From Pohlia nutans (lineage: Eukaryota > Streptophyta > Bryopsida > Bryales > Mniaceae): DNA of 64,000 bases. Below, piece after piece: positions 46,481 through 56,694 of this stretch. The first letter of the stretch is position 1; each line of letters opens with the position of its first letter. Location: the NCBI GenBank assembly GCA_022496805.1, contig CM040088.1, positions 27,472,452 through 27,536,451 on the forward strand, in the 5' to 3' direction. The position numbers and the translations under genes were made by a program. The notes under the pieces were generated by a model that was given only the letters and a program-made list of their open reading frames with translations, was not told the origin of the DNA and did not search any database.

Positions 46481-47214
46481 AGATCTTCCACACCTTTTAA
46501 CTATTTGTAGAGAACAAATATGAGTGTAATAAAGCAAAATTCTCTCTAGATTCTTTGAATTCAAGGTGACTTTACGGATAACTCTATTGTTGGAGTAATA
46601 TAAATGTGTAGATAATATATATTACTAGGAGTATATGATGATATAGGTATTATTAGGATAATACATTGCTTACAAAATTAAATATTTCTTAACTTAGATA
46701 ATGTTATGTAAAAATTGTATGATTTGGAATCATTTTTAAGTGGGTAGTGTGAAAATGATGCTCAATAGGAAGTGGACTCTCAAATAGTGGAAACCATCAA
46801 CAAAGTTCCAATTTAATATGAAGTTTTTCATTTCCTAATCTAAAGTTGAGTGTGGAGATTGATAATTGGAATTTAGACCTAAAACATGATTCCACAAGAG
46901 AGTTATTTGAAAACAAAACTAGTGCATGAGTGGAGTGCAAAGTGGAGTTTACTCCGTATAATTATAATTTATGACAAGCATTGTTCATGCATAGTCCCTA
47001 TGGTTGGGTCTTTTGGCTTGGGGGAACTTGTGGGAACTTTCCTCTAGCATTGGAGAGGTCACGAGTTCCACACCCCATGGCGATGCAAGGCCTTGCTTTA
47101 GATCATTTTCCAACTCACCATAGACTAGTTTTGCAGTCTCTTTGAACTCAAAACAAGTCTATCCACTTTAAGACACTCTCTTCGGTTAACTCTATTATCT
47201 AACTAATATCCAAC
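46481..47214. other. Intergenic; SINE-like fragment near 46995-47095
   Basis: GAGAGGTCACGAGTTCCACACC resembles a tRNA-type B box, and GGCTTGGGGGAAC about 40 bp upstream could be a decayed A box. No gene. Confidence 0.28.
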
Positions 47215-47216
47215 TA

Positions 47217-47368
47217 CAGTCTACCCTCTATACAATGACACTCTATAATATAACGATATTATTGTTTCAAACAATACTCATGTGACAAGTCATTTCTTTG
47301 ACTAATCCATGCCTGCCACCTTGAAGTTAGGACTTTCCAAACATGCCATAATAAAGAGGGACAACTTT
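47217..47368. mobile_element. pogo/Emigrant-like MITE, copy 2
   Basis: CAGTCTACCCTCTATACAATGAC preceded by TA, parallel to 41300-41465 throughout (TGACAAGTCATTT, CATGCCTGCCACCTTGAAG). The right terminus is decayed. Confidence 0.65.
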
Positions 47369-47871
47369 ATCTCGATGATGATGACATTGCACGAATTCTT
47401 TTATTTCATTTTTTGGCGAATCAAATGAATGCTTTATTCCATTGAAAGTCAATAGAGTACAACGAAGAGAGTGCGTTGCAGGAATTTGATTGTATGAGTG
47501 CACAGTCATGGCTATACCTTCCGTACAAACAGTTTCAACGCTGTAGTTTGTTGAGCTTCGCCATGGACGATTACGTGGGGAGCAAGTCCTGTCTGCAACT
47601 ACATTCATAAAAAAGGTGAGTAATCGGTAGTCAATCAATGGGGACTTGGATTTCTTCTGTGGCTTTGAATGTTCTCTCAAATCTAGGTCACTTGCACTTT
47701 GGTGAAGCTGTTGTCAACCGAAATCGCCATAGCTTACATAGGTGTATAATTATGTCCTTCTTCCAATCGTAGTAAATTGCATTCTCTGTGTTTTTCATAC
47801 GAAACGATTAGCAATGGTGACCAGTGGTACTAAAACTCTACATTGTGTGTTTTCTAAAGCGGAGTAGGAGC
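47369..47871. other. Upstream region of the monooxygenase gene
   Basis: Proximal promoter and 5' UTR are expected here. No motif is assigned with confidence. A 117-codon minus-strand frame (47327-47680) overlaps the MITE and is not recognised. Confidence 0.3.
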
Positions 47872-50800
47872 ATGGATCATAAGAATGGCGATGGACAAGA
47901 TCCACGAAGGATTGAGGAGACAATCGTGATTGTGGGTGGTGGCATTGGAGGGCTTGCCTGTGCTCTCGCTCTTCACAGGTTCGTCACTTGAGAATTATAT
48001 ATTTGTTCATATCATTCTAGAGAACGAGAGGGAAAAGGAATCCCTGAAGGAATTCTTGGCATCCTTTTTTGCAAAGTTGAGCTGAATTTGAATAAATGAG
48101 AGCTCCTCGATCAAGCCAAGGAGCCATTATCTTGAGAGTATGTCCCAGGGGTGCACTCTACATTATGTTTGAGAATCACCTGCGTTCATGACCCCCTCTA
48201 AAAAACCCTGTATACGAGGGCTTATATGTCTAAAAACCTTTGTATACATATCTATTCCGTCCTAAATATATGTTTAATGTAAGTATACGAGAATATTGTG
48301 AGTTGTAATTGTGTCTATTGTATGTATACTTTGTATGGCAATGTTCAAATTAATACCCCATTTGTGCGCTCACGTGTACTTTCACAAATTTAACATAGTG
48401 CACCCCAGGGAGTATGTATGTCAGAGCTTCTGATTTGGCATGACTTTGCATGAATTGAACTCTTAATTGGCACTGTTTCCAGGCCGCTATTAATCAAGAA
48501 TGTTCCGATTAATCGAGATCCAAGACTGATTAAGTAGAGTGAAAAAAATGAAGTTCTAAAAGCTTCGACCCTAATTGGAGTTTATGTGTGTGTGTACATA
48601 TCAGAGTTGGGCTCAAGGCTGTGGTGCTAGAGCAATCAGACAGCCTCAGAGCGATGGGCACTTCCATCACTCTCTGGACGAACGCATTGCGCGTTCTTGA
48701 TGTGCTTGGGATTGGTGAACAGTTTCGGATCATGTACTGCAACATCCTCGAGTATGTCCTCTGTTGCTACCCTTTTTGAGTTGATTGCAGATTGTAGAAT
48801 TTACAACCATGTGCTATTTTCAAAGAACTGAACTGGGTTTTCAGTAAAATGAGACTATTTCAAGAACTTCTAGATAACATCATGAAGAGAATCTTCGCCA
48901 TGATTCATGGGGAGGCCTCCATAGGGAGACTTTCCATGAATCATGGAGAAGACTTTCCATATGATGTCTAGCGTTTATGAAACAATTGAAAATCTTGCTG
49001 ATGTTCACTAAGTCACATTCTAATCTGTCCTGCGCGACTGCACTTGCAGATACGTGATATTCAACCAAAGAGGTAAACGAATAGCAGGTTTGGTGCTGGC
49101 CGATTGTGAAGGAGGGTAAGAATGATTCTGACCTAATATCAGATTTTCGAAGCTTCTGTTTCATTGGATTTTCTGTGAGTTTGGTTCATCATAGGATCAG
49201 CTACAGGATTGTAAATTGGAAATTATGAAAGTATGCATTGATGGCTAATCCGGTGAAGAATAATTTCTTGAAACAGACCACATGAGATGCGTGCAGTGGA
49301 ACGAAAAGTTCTTTTGGAAGCTTTAGCTGGCCAGTTACCTGAAGGAACCGTTCGATTCAAGTCACAAGTGACGGGTATGAAGAAGTCAGAAAGCACCACT
49401 GGCATCACGGACATCGAGCTTCAAAATGGCTCCATATACTCTGCCAAGGTTCGTCAAGCCGGCCAGTTTTCTCAGTCACTTTCATATGAATTATGTGGCC
49501 TTCAAAGTAACACAAAATCCAAATGCTTTGCATAATTTATTTGTGCCTCCTATGGACATGTGTGTTGGATGTGGACAGTTGAACATTGACATCCATGGAT
49601 GCAGGTTGTGCTCGGATTCGATGGCCAGAACTCTGTCATAGCATCGTGGATGGGGCTTGAGAAGGCACAACTGGTAGGGCAAGTGGGGATCCGAGGCATG
49701 GCCGTCTTTCCAGATGGCCACAAGTTTGAAGAGAAAGTTCATTACTGCGTAGGAAAAGGAATCCGCACAGCGATCGTTCCTTCCAACGCCACCAAAATTT
49801 ACTGGTTCGTTCTCTGGAACGATTGGACGGAAGGTGAGCGCTCACATTTAACCCTTAAAGGACATACAGGGCTTAGTTTTCTCAGTTTTTAAACCACTTT
49901 GACCATGAATTGCTAATAATGGAGAATTGTTTTTATGAAATTTTTCTAGGCATCATCCGTGCCAAGAATAGTATGTACCTTTGACATTTTTCGAATCTAA
50001 ATTACTTCTATATTTTGAGGTTAAAACTCATAAACACTCCTCTAGACTTCCTAAATTAGGAAATGTGAGTCCTTCAAGGGTTAACCAACCCCAAAGTTGA
50101 GCCTCATGTTGTTAGAGTGAGTAGGTCATATGGGGACTCTCTTTTCTCCAATTTTAGTTTATATTTCGACCTACACATGCAATATTTTTCACTGATTCTG
50201 GTGGTGAAAAATTTGGCCCCATTTTGCACAATATGATCAAGTCATTTGAAAACCATGAATCCTTCAGACTTTGACGCCCAACTTTGACCACCTCGGCTTT
50301 CTGATTGCTAAACATCATTTTAAAGCTCTAACTTGTTCTATACTACAAGATCAACATCAACAGTGTTGATTGTGTCAAACTGAAGTCATTTTCACACAAA
50401 GTTCAGATGATTTGCAGCAGGGGGTCCAATTTTCCTACACTAGAGAAAATACACAGTGGACGCTTAGGGGTTAACAATGTGAGTTGTTATTCCGGCAGGT
50501 TTTCGGGACGCCACACCCGAGCAGCTGAAGGAGGAGGCTCTGGAGCGTGTCCAGGTTCTCCAATCTGGCGACATGATACGGTTGTGCATCAACAATACGC
50601 CGCTGGAGCATTTCACGAAAAACTCCATCCGGCACAGGTTGAACACAGCACCTCCTGGTTCCCAAGTGATGGGGGGTGTGACTCTCGCAGGCGATGCATC
50701 GCACCCTACCACTCCCAACATGGGCCAAGGCGGATGCATGGCTCTAGAAGATGCCATCCTGCTGACGCAAAAACTGCACTCTGTGCTCAAGACGCCCGGG

Positions 50801-51052
50801 GAGCCTGCGGAGCATGAGAGAATCCACGCGGCGCTGGTGGCGTTTCAGCAAGAGCGCCACCACAGGACGTATTCTCTTTCGGTTCGCTCGTTCAAAGCCG
50901 GCTCCATTATGCAGTCTGGCTGGTGGCTCGTGTGTTTGTTCAGGGATTGGTGGCTCCTGCCCAAGAGCATGAACACCGACACCTTTCTGGATCACACCTT
51001 GTTCGATGTGGGGAAATTGCCGGTTGCTGCTGCCGCATCATGGCCGGCATAA
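47872..51052 (+). CDS. FAD-dependent monooxygenase (plant MO1/CTF2-like)
   Basis: Six exons in frame with GT-AG introns: 47872-47978, 48605-48751, 49050-49115, 49277-49448, 49605-49833, 50499-51052; product 424 aa. The FAD-binding Rossmann motif IVIVGGGIGGLACALAL is at 18-34 (GGGIGG 22-27). The DG motif is GFDGQNS (168-174) and the FAD pyrophosphate/ribityl motif is GDASHPTTPNMGQGG (305-319). Length and motif spacing fit class A flavoprotein hydroxylases (PF01494) that use NAD(P)H and O2. The plant MO1/CTF2 subgroup is the closest match I recognise; the substrate is unknown. No transit peptide is obvious. Two introns carry transposons: a hAT-like MITE in intron 1, and two TTAA elements in intron 5 that make up nearly all of it. 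The first ATG places the Rossmann motif near the N-terminus, as usual. Confidence 0.92.
48145..48410. mobile_element. hAT-like MITE in monooxygenase intron 1, 266 bp
   Basis: CCAGGGGTGCACTC to TAGTGCACCCCAGGG, flanked by AGTATGTC and AGTATGTA (7 of 8). Same family as 56083-56694 and 60806-61072. Confidence 0.82.
49848..50084. mobile_element. piggyBac-like MITE in monooxygenase intron 5, 237 bp
   Basis: TTAACCCTTAAAGGACATAC and, inward from the right, TTAACCCTTGAAGGACTCAC. It starts 15 bases after the splice donor and shares its right TTAA with the next block. Confidence 0.82.
50081..50474. mobile_element. Second TTAA-bounded block in monooxygenase intron 5
   Basis: The right end, inward, is TTAACCCCTAAGCGTCCACT, a good piggyBac-MITE terminus 24 bases before the splice acceptor. 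The left end TTAACCAACCCCAAAG is poor, so the element may be decayed or overwritten by its neighbour. Confidence 0.55.
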
Positions 51053-52186
51053 CATTCAGACTTCTAAGCCATTATTGGGACTGCCTTTTGGCTCCATCCC
51101 CTAGTATGAAGAAGCTTCATCCAAGTTACAGATGAACGGGAAACCATGGTAAACATGAGAGGGTTGCAAGGCACTGGCTATTAGAGTTATTCGCAAAGTC
51201 TCTAAAAGAGGGGTGACTGGACCAAAGTTTGTGAAAACTATGGTTGAGAACTCAATAAAAGTAAACATGTCAGTTGCTTTTAAAAACTGGAGGTGTGAAG
51301 GCTCCAAAAACGGTGCCCAAAAACTTTAAACCCTCAGTTTTCTTGATCCAACCAATTTTAGTTAATTAGGGAGCCCCAAGCTTTGTCTCCACCTATGATG
51401 TCCCCGAATTAGCTTTATGCTTCTGCCAAATCCAAATCAATGCTTCTGTCTCCACCACCGGCTCATCCAGCGCATGCTTGATTTTTTGCTAATTAATGAA
51501 CCTCACTCAATTTACGTTTCCCAAAATTTCAATAAAACTGAGGCTGTAAGTGGCATCGAGTTTGCAGAAAACTCTATTGAGAATGGCAAAAGTATTGGAC
51601 TGTGGATAAATAAAGTTGGCACAAGTGCAGTACATGTGTTGTAGTACATGTGCAAGTAGTATATGTACAACCTACTTGTGCAAGTAATGTATATTTGTAG
51701 TTTCCGGTAAAAGATGGTAGCTACAGATTGTATTGTGGAGGATGATGATGGAGGATATTCTTGACATTCCAGGGCGACCTAGTGTTGGTTACTGAATGTT
51801 ATGGGCAATCAATCCACTGCTTGACTGTCTGAAGCTAAGGGTATGTAATGCACTAACTCAGACTTGTTACTCAGCGATTCAATCAGCTAAGTGTGCAGTG
51901 ATTTGAAGCTGCGGGAATTCATTTGTCTGCAGGAAGAATTTGAAAATATCAATGTGCTGTGCCGTTGTATTACTATGATACAGAGATGGTATTCCATCAT
52001 TCTACCGAGGACATGACAACTGTTCCTGTCTTCGTTACCGACCCTTGTTTCCAATACTGCTCATCTCATCTACAGTATTCATACATTTGCTTGGCCTTCA
52101 ATTAGCATGACTTTGCTAAATGTATCTGATCTTCGAATGGAAATGAGGTTGTCTATTGTCTTTTCAATTGTGTGCTAGAAATTCCG
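51053..52186. other. 3' flank of the monooxygenase gene and intergenic
   Basis: Likely 3' UTR to about 51160. 51615-51690 contains repeated GTACATGTG / CAAGTAGTATATGTAC words with inverted symmetry. No gene. Confidence 0.35.
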
Positions 52187-52333
52187 TCTATAACACCATG
52201 TATATAGTTACAGCCATGGTGTCTATATCACCCTCTAATTTTTGTAATTTTCCAATGTTTTTTTCTTACCAAAAAGATATTTCTCAGAAATCACACTATT
52301 TTTGGAGGGGGTACCCATATCAGGCCATCACCC
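52187..52333. repeat. Dispersed repeat shared with 31887-32033
   Basis: TAACACCATGTATATAGTT..CCATGGTG through TTTTTGGAGGGGGTA and ATATCAGGCCATCACCC occur in both places at about 90% identity. The following stretch to about 52480 resembles 28300-28370 (GCAAATAGTATCCTCT). The element ends were not identified. Confidence 0.55.
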
Positions 52334-54161
52334 TCTACAACTTTCTGTTTTTGAACGATTACATAAAAAATTCATACATACAGATCTCAAAAGATTTGGC
52401 TCTTGTACTGAAATCTCTCTCACAAATCACTCCTACATGGTTAAAGTGACGCAAATAGTATCCTCTGCTCTATGTAAAGGGGGAATTTTATTTTTTATTT
52501 ATGGTGTTCGTGTATTAGGACGGTTGCAGATAGATTTTGACAGTTAATGTAGATCAGTGTGTTTCGGAGTGGGAAATATTTGGACGTAGGAAGGGTTAGT
52601 TTGAAGCCTGGATTAATTCGTTACTAACTCAACAAATCTAGTGAGTCATGATCTATGCTACTTTCAGGGTCGCTTGAAGAATTCAAAGCTTCTAGGTCTA
52701 TACAGTACTGTAGGTTTTGGTGTTTTTAAAAAAAAGAAGAAAAGGAATTGAAGGTATTTTTCCCGGCGTCTCTCTTTGATCAAGCTTTGGTTACGTTGCA
52801 AAGATTACCGTACGTTTTCCTCTTAGGAGTCATGGAAGTCAGAGTCAAAAGAGGGAGCAAGGCTATCTAGGTCCATGTGGTCCAGGTAGTAAAACTATCA
52901 CTCATGTAATTCGTTATTCATGTCAGCCTTAAGTCTGAGTAATTCATCTCTCTTTTTTCTTTGAGGAGATTGCAAAGGGCAAATAACACTGCTTTCGTTA
53001 AAAGGGTATCTGCTATGTGCCTACACTAGTTTTGCAAATTGTACACTACGGAGGCTGATGATTGTAGATTCATAATATAAACTTCAAAAACTGCATGATA
53101 AGAGGGTTGACGATCGTCAACCCCATGAAATTTACAGTCCGAATTCATAATCATAATCATGTGCACTTCTAACATTACGCATTCCTTTTTAACAAAACTA
53201 GTGTTTAAATGTAGTGAGAAGAAGACAAAAACGTACGGTCTGGAATGACCTTAAACTACCTAGGTGATAGCCAGGAGGTGGGCTCACTTTAGGAGTGCTT
53301 ATTAGCATCAAAGAGGGTTGGCGGTTCGATTCCGGTTGAATGCACGTCGTGAGGGCTAATACTTCCCTGCTTGATAGGAACCCCGAGCATGACGGCGATT
53401 GCTCCTGGGCCTCATGTTACAATGGGGGTGTCGCTCTTAGTTGAAAATGATTAGGATCTTTGCGTCTACTCAAAATATTGAAGGAAGAAAAATCCAAAAA
53501 AATCACCCTTGGGGAAACATGCTCTCTTCGTTCAGTGTGATACTTGTAATCTGTTGCTGTGCAATGGAAATAAAGCATCCATTTGTTTCAAATAAAGAAG
53601 ACAGAAACGTACAACTAATGATACTCAAGATTGTTCATTTTTGTTCATCTTATTGTCAACTTGAGTACCTGTGGTCGTGAGTTGGTTGTATAGGAGATTG
53701 GCCTAAGAGCCATGATTTCATGTTAATATTGTGAATGCCTGATTCTTGCAGGAGAAATAATGTTGAAAAGAGTGTCGTAAACAAAACCATTCTTTTTTTT
53801 GGTAGTGACCCTTAGTATCAATTCAGGAAAAGGAATCCAAATTTCTTGAGCTCGTCTGATACTTGCAGAGTTAAGGATTCATGAAAAAGTAATTATTTGA
53901 GTGTTTTCTAGCTCCATGTGACAATTCTCTACATGCTGCACATACTTTGATAGTTGATAAATAAAAGCGGTTTCTTATTAGTCGTCATTGTGGTTGAAAT
54001 ACTTTTTCAATTTGAGACGGTACGGTGGAGAAGGGTGAATTGTCCCAATGCTATGATAGAAGTAGATCCCAGTATATATTCACAATGAGTTTTTCCACAT
54101 TAAAGTGTTAAAAGAAATGTAAAAAGTAAAATCCTTTTTTGGTACACCAAAATAATTATTT
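52334..54161. other. Intergenic; tRNA-derived SINE candidate at 53266-53430
   Basis: GGCGGTTCGATTCCGG (53323-53338) matches the pol III B-box and T-arm pattern well. GTGATAGCCAGGAGGTGGG about 55 bp upstream could be an A box. No complete tRNA fold is seen, so a SINE or tRNA relic is more likely than a tRNA gene. The rest shows no gene. Confidence 0.35.
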
Positions 54162-54169
54162 AGTATGGC

Positions 54170-54418
54170 CTACCTAGGGAAAGTCATTTTCAAATACTCT
54201 ATAATGACGTACGAACAAATAATAGGGTCCAAATAAATCTTTGAAGGCAATTTTTATAATTTAATTACATTACTATAGGATGGTTAAAATTAATTACAAG
54301 AATAAAAATGAGAATAATACTAATTATAGTAAGAATTGCTTTTATTTTTTAAGATACTTTTAAATACCCTATTATCTCATATGGTATCTAAGAAAATACA
54401 TAGAGTGACTTTCCTAGG
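54170..54418. mobile_element. hAT-like MITE, 249 bp
   Basis: CTACCTAGGGAAAGTCATTT to GAGTGACTTTCCTAGG, flanked by AGTATGGC and AGTATGGT (7 of 8). Internally related to 32034-32235. Confidence 0.78.
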
Positions 54419-54426
54419 AGTATGGT

Positions 54427-54906
54427 GTGATAATTAGCCAACATGAATATTAGTATGTCAGGTTTAGCAAAGCCATCATTACACATCATGAATGCTATAA
54501 TGCCATCACCACAATTGATGTCAAATAGTATGTCATCCCCGACTCTAAATCCCCTCAACGTTAATGGAAGCACTATCTGCCCATGGGAACCGTTTTCAGG
54601 AATTTCCATTTTGGACACCCTAGGGTTTTTTTCTGGCAAATTGTTTTGCAATTTTGGGGACTATGGTCCCAAATTAGTCTAGGGAGACCCCCTTGGGAAT
54701 TTTAAACCCTTAGAAGAGGGTTTTTTTTTTAAAGGTGGGCCCCAACATGCACAAAATAGGGGGTAGGTTTTGTCCTCTTGCATTAACGTCGATGGGGGGA
54801 TTTAGAGTCAGGGGTATGTCCGTGTGATAAATACTTCAGACCATACTAAATCTATTTAAAATTTTGTCAAGATTGTAGGTTGCACATAAACTTTCAAACA
54901 CTTTCA
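54427..54906. other. Intergenic, no gene seen
   Basis: Contains G/C-run rich text (54660-54800) with inverted CCTCAACGTTAATG / CATTAACGTCGATGGGGG and GACTCTAAATCCCC / GGGGATTTAGAGTC words at 54538-54566 and 54780-54812. These suggest an unclassified foldback of about 270 bp. Confidence 0.4.
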
Positions 54907-55080
54907 CAGGGAGATAAATACAAGATTCCCATATAGGAAACACGGACAAATTTTCCACAATTGTAATTTTCCCAAATCAAAAATACACTACAATCATCCC
55001 AAGAAAGTTACAATTGTGGGAATTTTGTCCCACTTCCCATTTGAAATCCCATGTTGAGAATGTCTTTATCTCTCCCTGTG
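54907..55080. mobile_element. Foldback MITE, CACAGGGAGATAAA family, copy 2
   Basis: CACAGGGAGATAAATACAAG to GTCTTTATCTCTCCCTGTG. Same interior as 28117-28290. Confidence 0.78.
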
Positions 55081-55350
55081 TCCATCCACAAAGTTCTTGG
55101 TGGGTAGCAAGTGAGAGCTACAGTGAAAAAGGTAGGGACCCTTAATGTGTGACCTCATTCTTGCCACTTTTCAACCTCACTTTCTGGTCTTCATTTTCCA
55201 GTACTCAAAAGTGGCATCCCATTGCGTTTCTGGTTCCCGGAGGCCGGCCATACTGTGAGTGCTTTGTTGTTTCCTCTCCTTTTGCCCTTCAAGTAAAGCG
55301 TCAAATTTTTCCCCCAAGCCCTAACTTCACGGTGGCAGGCATGGATTAGT

Positions 55351-55763
55351 CCCGGGGAGTGCACTAAAAGTTAGGATTAGGAATACACGTGAGTGCGTTT
55401 TAATAGCATACCCCCTACAATACTTGACTTTAAAATAGTTTTTAAATTAAGTTTTTTAGGTGCTAAATCATTACGTATATATCTATCATTTGGTGTAAAT
55501 TTCAGGACCAAAAGTTTTTAAAATTTTATTAAAAAAATTATAGAAGTTTGAACTAAAATGTGTTGTTTTTCGCTTCAAAAATCAATTTAAAAATATTTAC
55601 AAGTGATTATTTTTTGAAATTTATACAACAAGAACTTTAGATTGTGTTTAACAACTTCATATTTTTTTAACAAATTTTAAATGATTTTTTAGTACATACA
55701 TAGGGGGGTCGAAAATACGCACTCACGTGATTCCTAGTCTTAGCTTTAAGTGCACTCCCCGAG
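55351..55763. mobile_element. hAT-like MITE with perfect 8-bp duplication, 413 bp
   Basis: CCCGGGGAGTGCACTAAAAG and, inward from the right, CTCGGGGAGTGCACTTAAAG, flanked on both sides by GGATTAGT. Terminal similarity runs about 45 bp (..CACGTGAGTGCG). Confidence 0.88.
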
Positions 55764-55771
55764 GGATTAGT

Positions 55772-56082
55772 CACATAAATGATTTGTCACATGTGTATTG
55801 CTTGGAAGAATAATATCGTCATATTATGGACACTACAAGGAGAAGGCATCGCTTTTCACTCCTTCTGTGAGTCAAACGGCGCCACTTCACACTCACCAAT
55901 TTTTTGGTTGGACTTGGTGAGTGCAATTCGTCACATACGACAACCATGTACAATAAAAAGCGACAATGAACTGGAGCCTCCAGAGTGAGAAACAACGCCT
56001 CTACTTGTAGTGGGAGGGTAGACTGAAACCCATATGTTGCGTCTAGTCTTCTGGCTTTTTTTGGCATGCATGCACCTCAAGA
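55772..56082. other. Intergenic, no gene seen
   Basis: A short stretch with overlapping unrecognised frames on both strands (55779-56067) and no repeat termini. Confidence 0.3.
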
Positions 56083-56258
56083 CCCGGGGGTGCACTCTAC
56101 ATTATGTTTGAGAATCACGTGTGTTCATAACCCCCTTTAAAAACCTCTTAAAGGGGTACATACGAGGGGTTATATGTCCAAAACCTTTGTATACAAATCT
56201 ATTCCGTCCTAAATATATGTTTAATGTAAATATACGCCAATCTTTTCAGTTCTATGTA

Positions 56259-56593
56259 TAACGCCATATTGGTTAAATTGGCCAATTCCTGTTATTTTCT
56301 AGTATAACTTGTAACTTGTTACACTAAAAAATAACAGGATTGGCCAATTAACCCTTAAAGGTCCAGAGAGCCCTTTCCGACCAGTATTATACACCAATAT
56401 TCCATTGTTTTTGGCATGGCTCCACACCTCTTATGGGTTTAAGATCAAAAGTGAAGTTAAAATTCACGTCAACATGATTTTAATGAGCTATTGGAGTCTC
56501 AATTTGGAACTTTCTATTTACAACAAATGTCAAATATACGCCAATGTATCTACTATCCCATCAGCCCTTTAAGGGTTAATCAATATGGCGTTA
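56259..56593. mobile_element. Foldback element inside the hAT-like MITE
   Basis: TAACGCCATATTGGTTAAAT.. on the left is mirrored on the right (..TCAATATGGCGTTA), with inner arms CCTGTTATTTT / AAAATAACAGG. Flanking TA on both sides is compatible with TA duplication. Without its own insertion it is about 107 bp. Confidence 0.72.
56348..56579. mobile_element. piggyBac-like MITE inside the foldback element, 232 bp
   Basis: TTAACCCTTAAAGGTCCAGA and, inward from the right, TTAACCCTTAAAGGGCTGAT. Joining the flanks across one TTAA gives GGCCAATTAATCAATATGG, which matches the complement of the intact left arm of the foldback element. The insertion therefore added only element plus one TTAA. Confidence 0.9.
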
Positions 56594-56694
56594 TATGTTT
56601 ATTATACGTATACGTCATACGGTAGTGTTCAAATACATACTCCTGTTCTGCACTGATGTATACTTGTATGGGTTTAGTACAGTGCACCCTTGAG

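Larger units (their letters stand above)
56083..56694. mobile_element. hAT-like MITE carrying two further elements, 612 bp
   Basis: CCCGGGGGTGCACTC to CAGTGCACCCTTGAG. Flanks CCTCAAGA and CCTCTAAGA look like a decayed 8-bp duplication. Sister copies at 48145 and 60806 are about 266 bp. The excess is a foldback element (56259-56593) which itself contains a piggyBac-like MITE. Confidence 0.78.

Noticed and set aside
53266..53430. Possible tRNA gene (good B box)
   Set aside because: No acceptor stem or anticodon arm could be folded; kept only as a SINE or tRNA-relic candidate.
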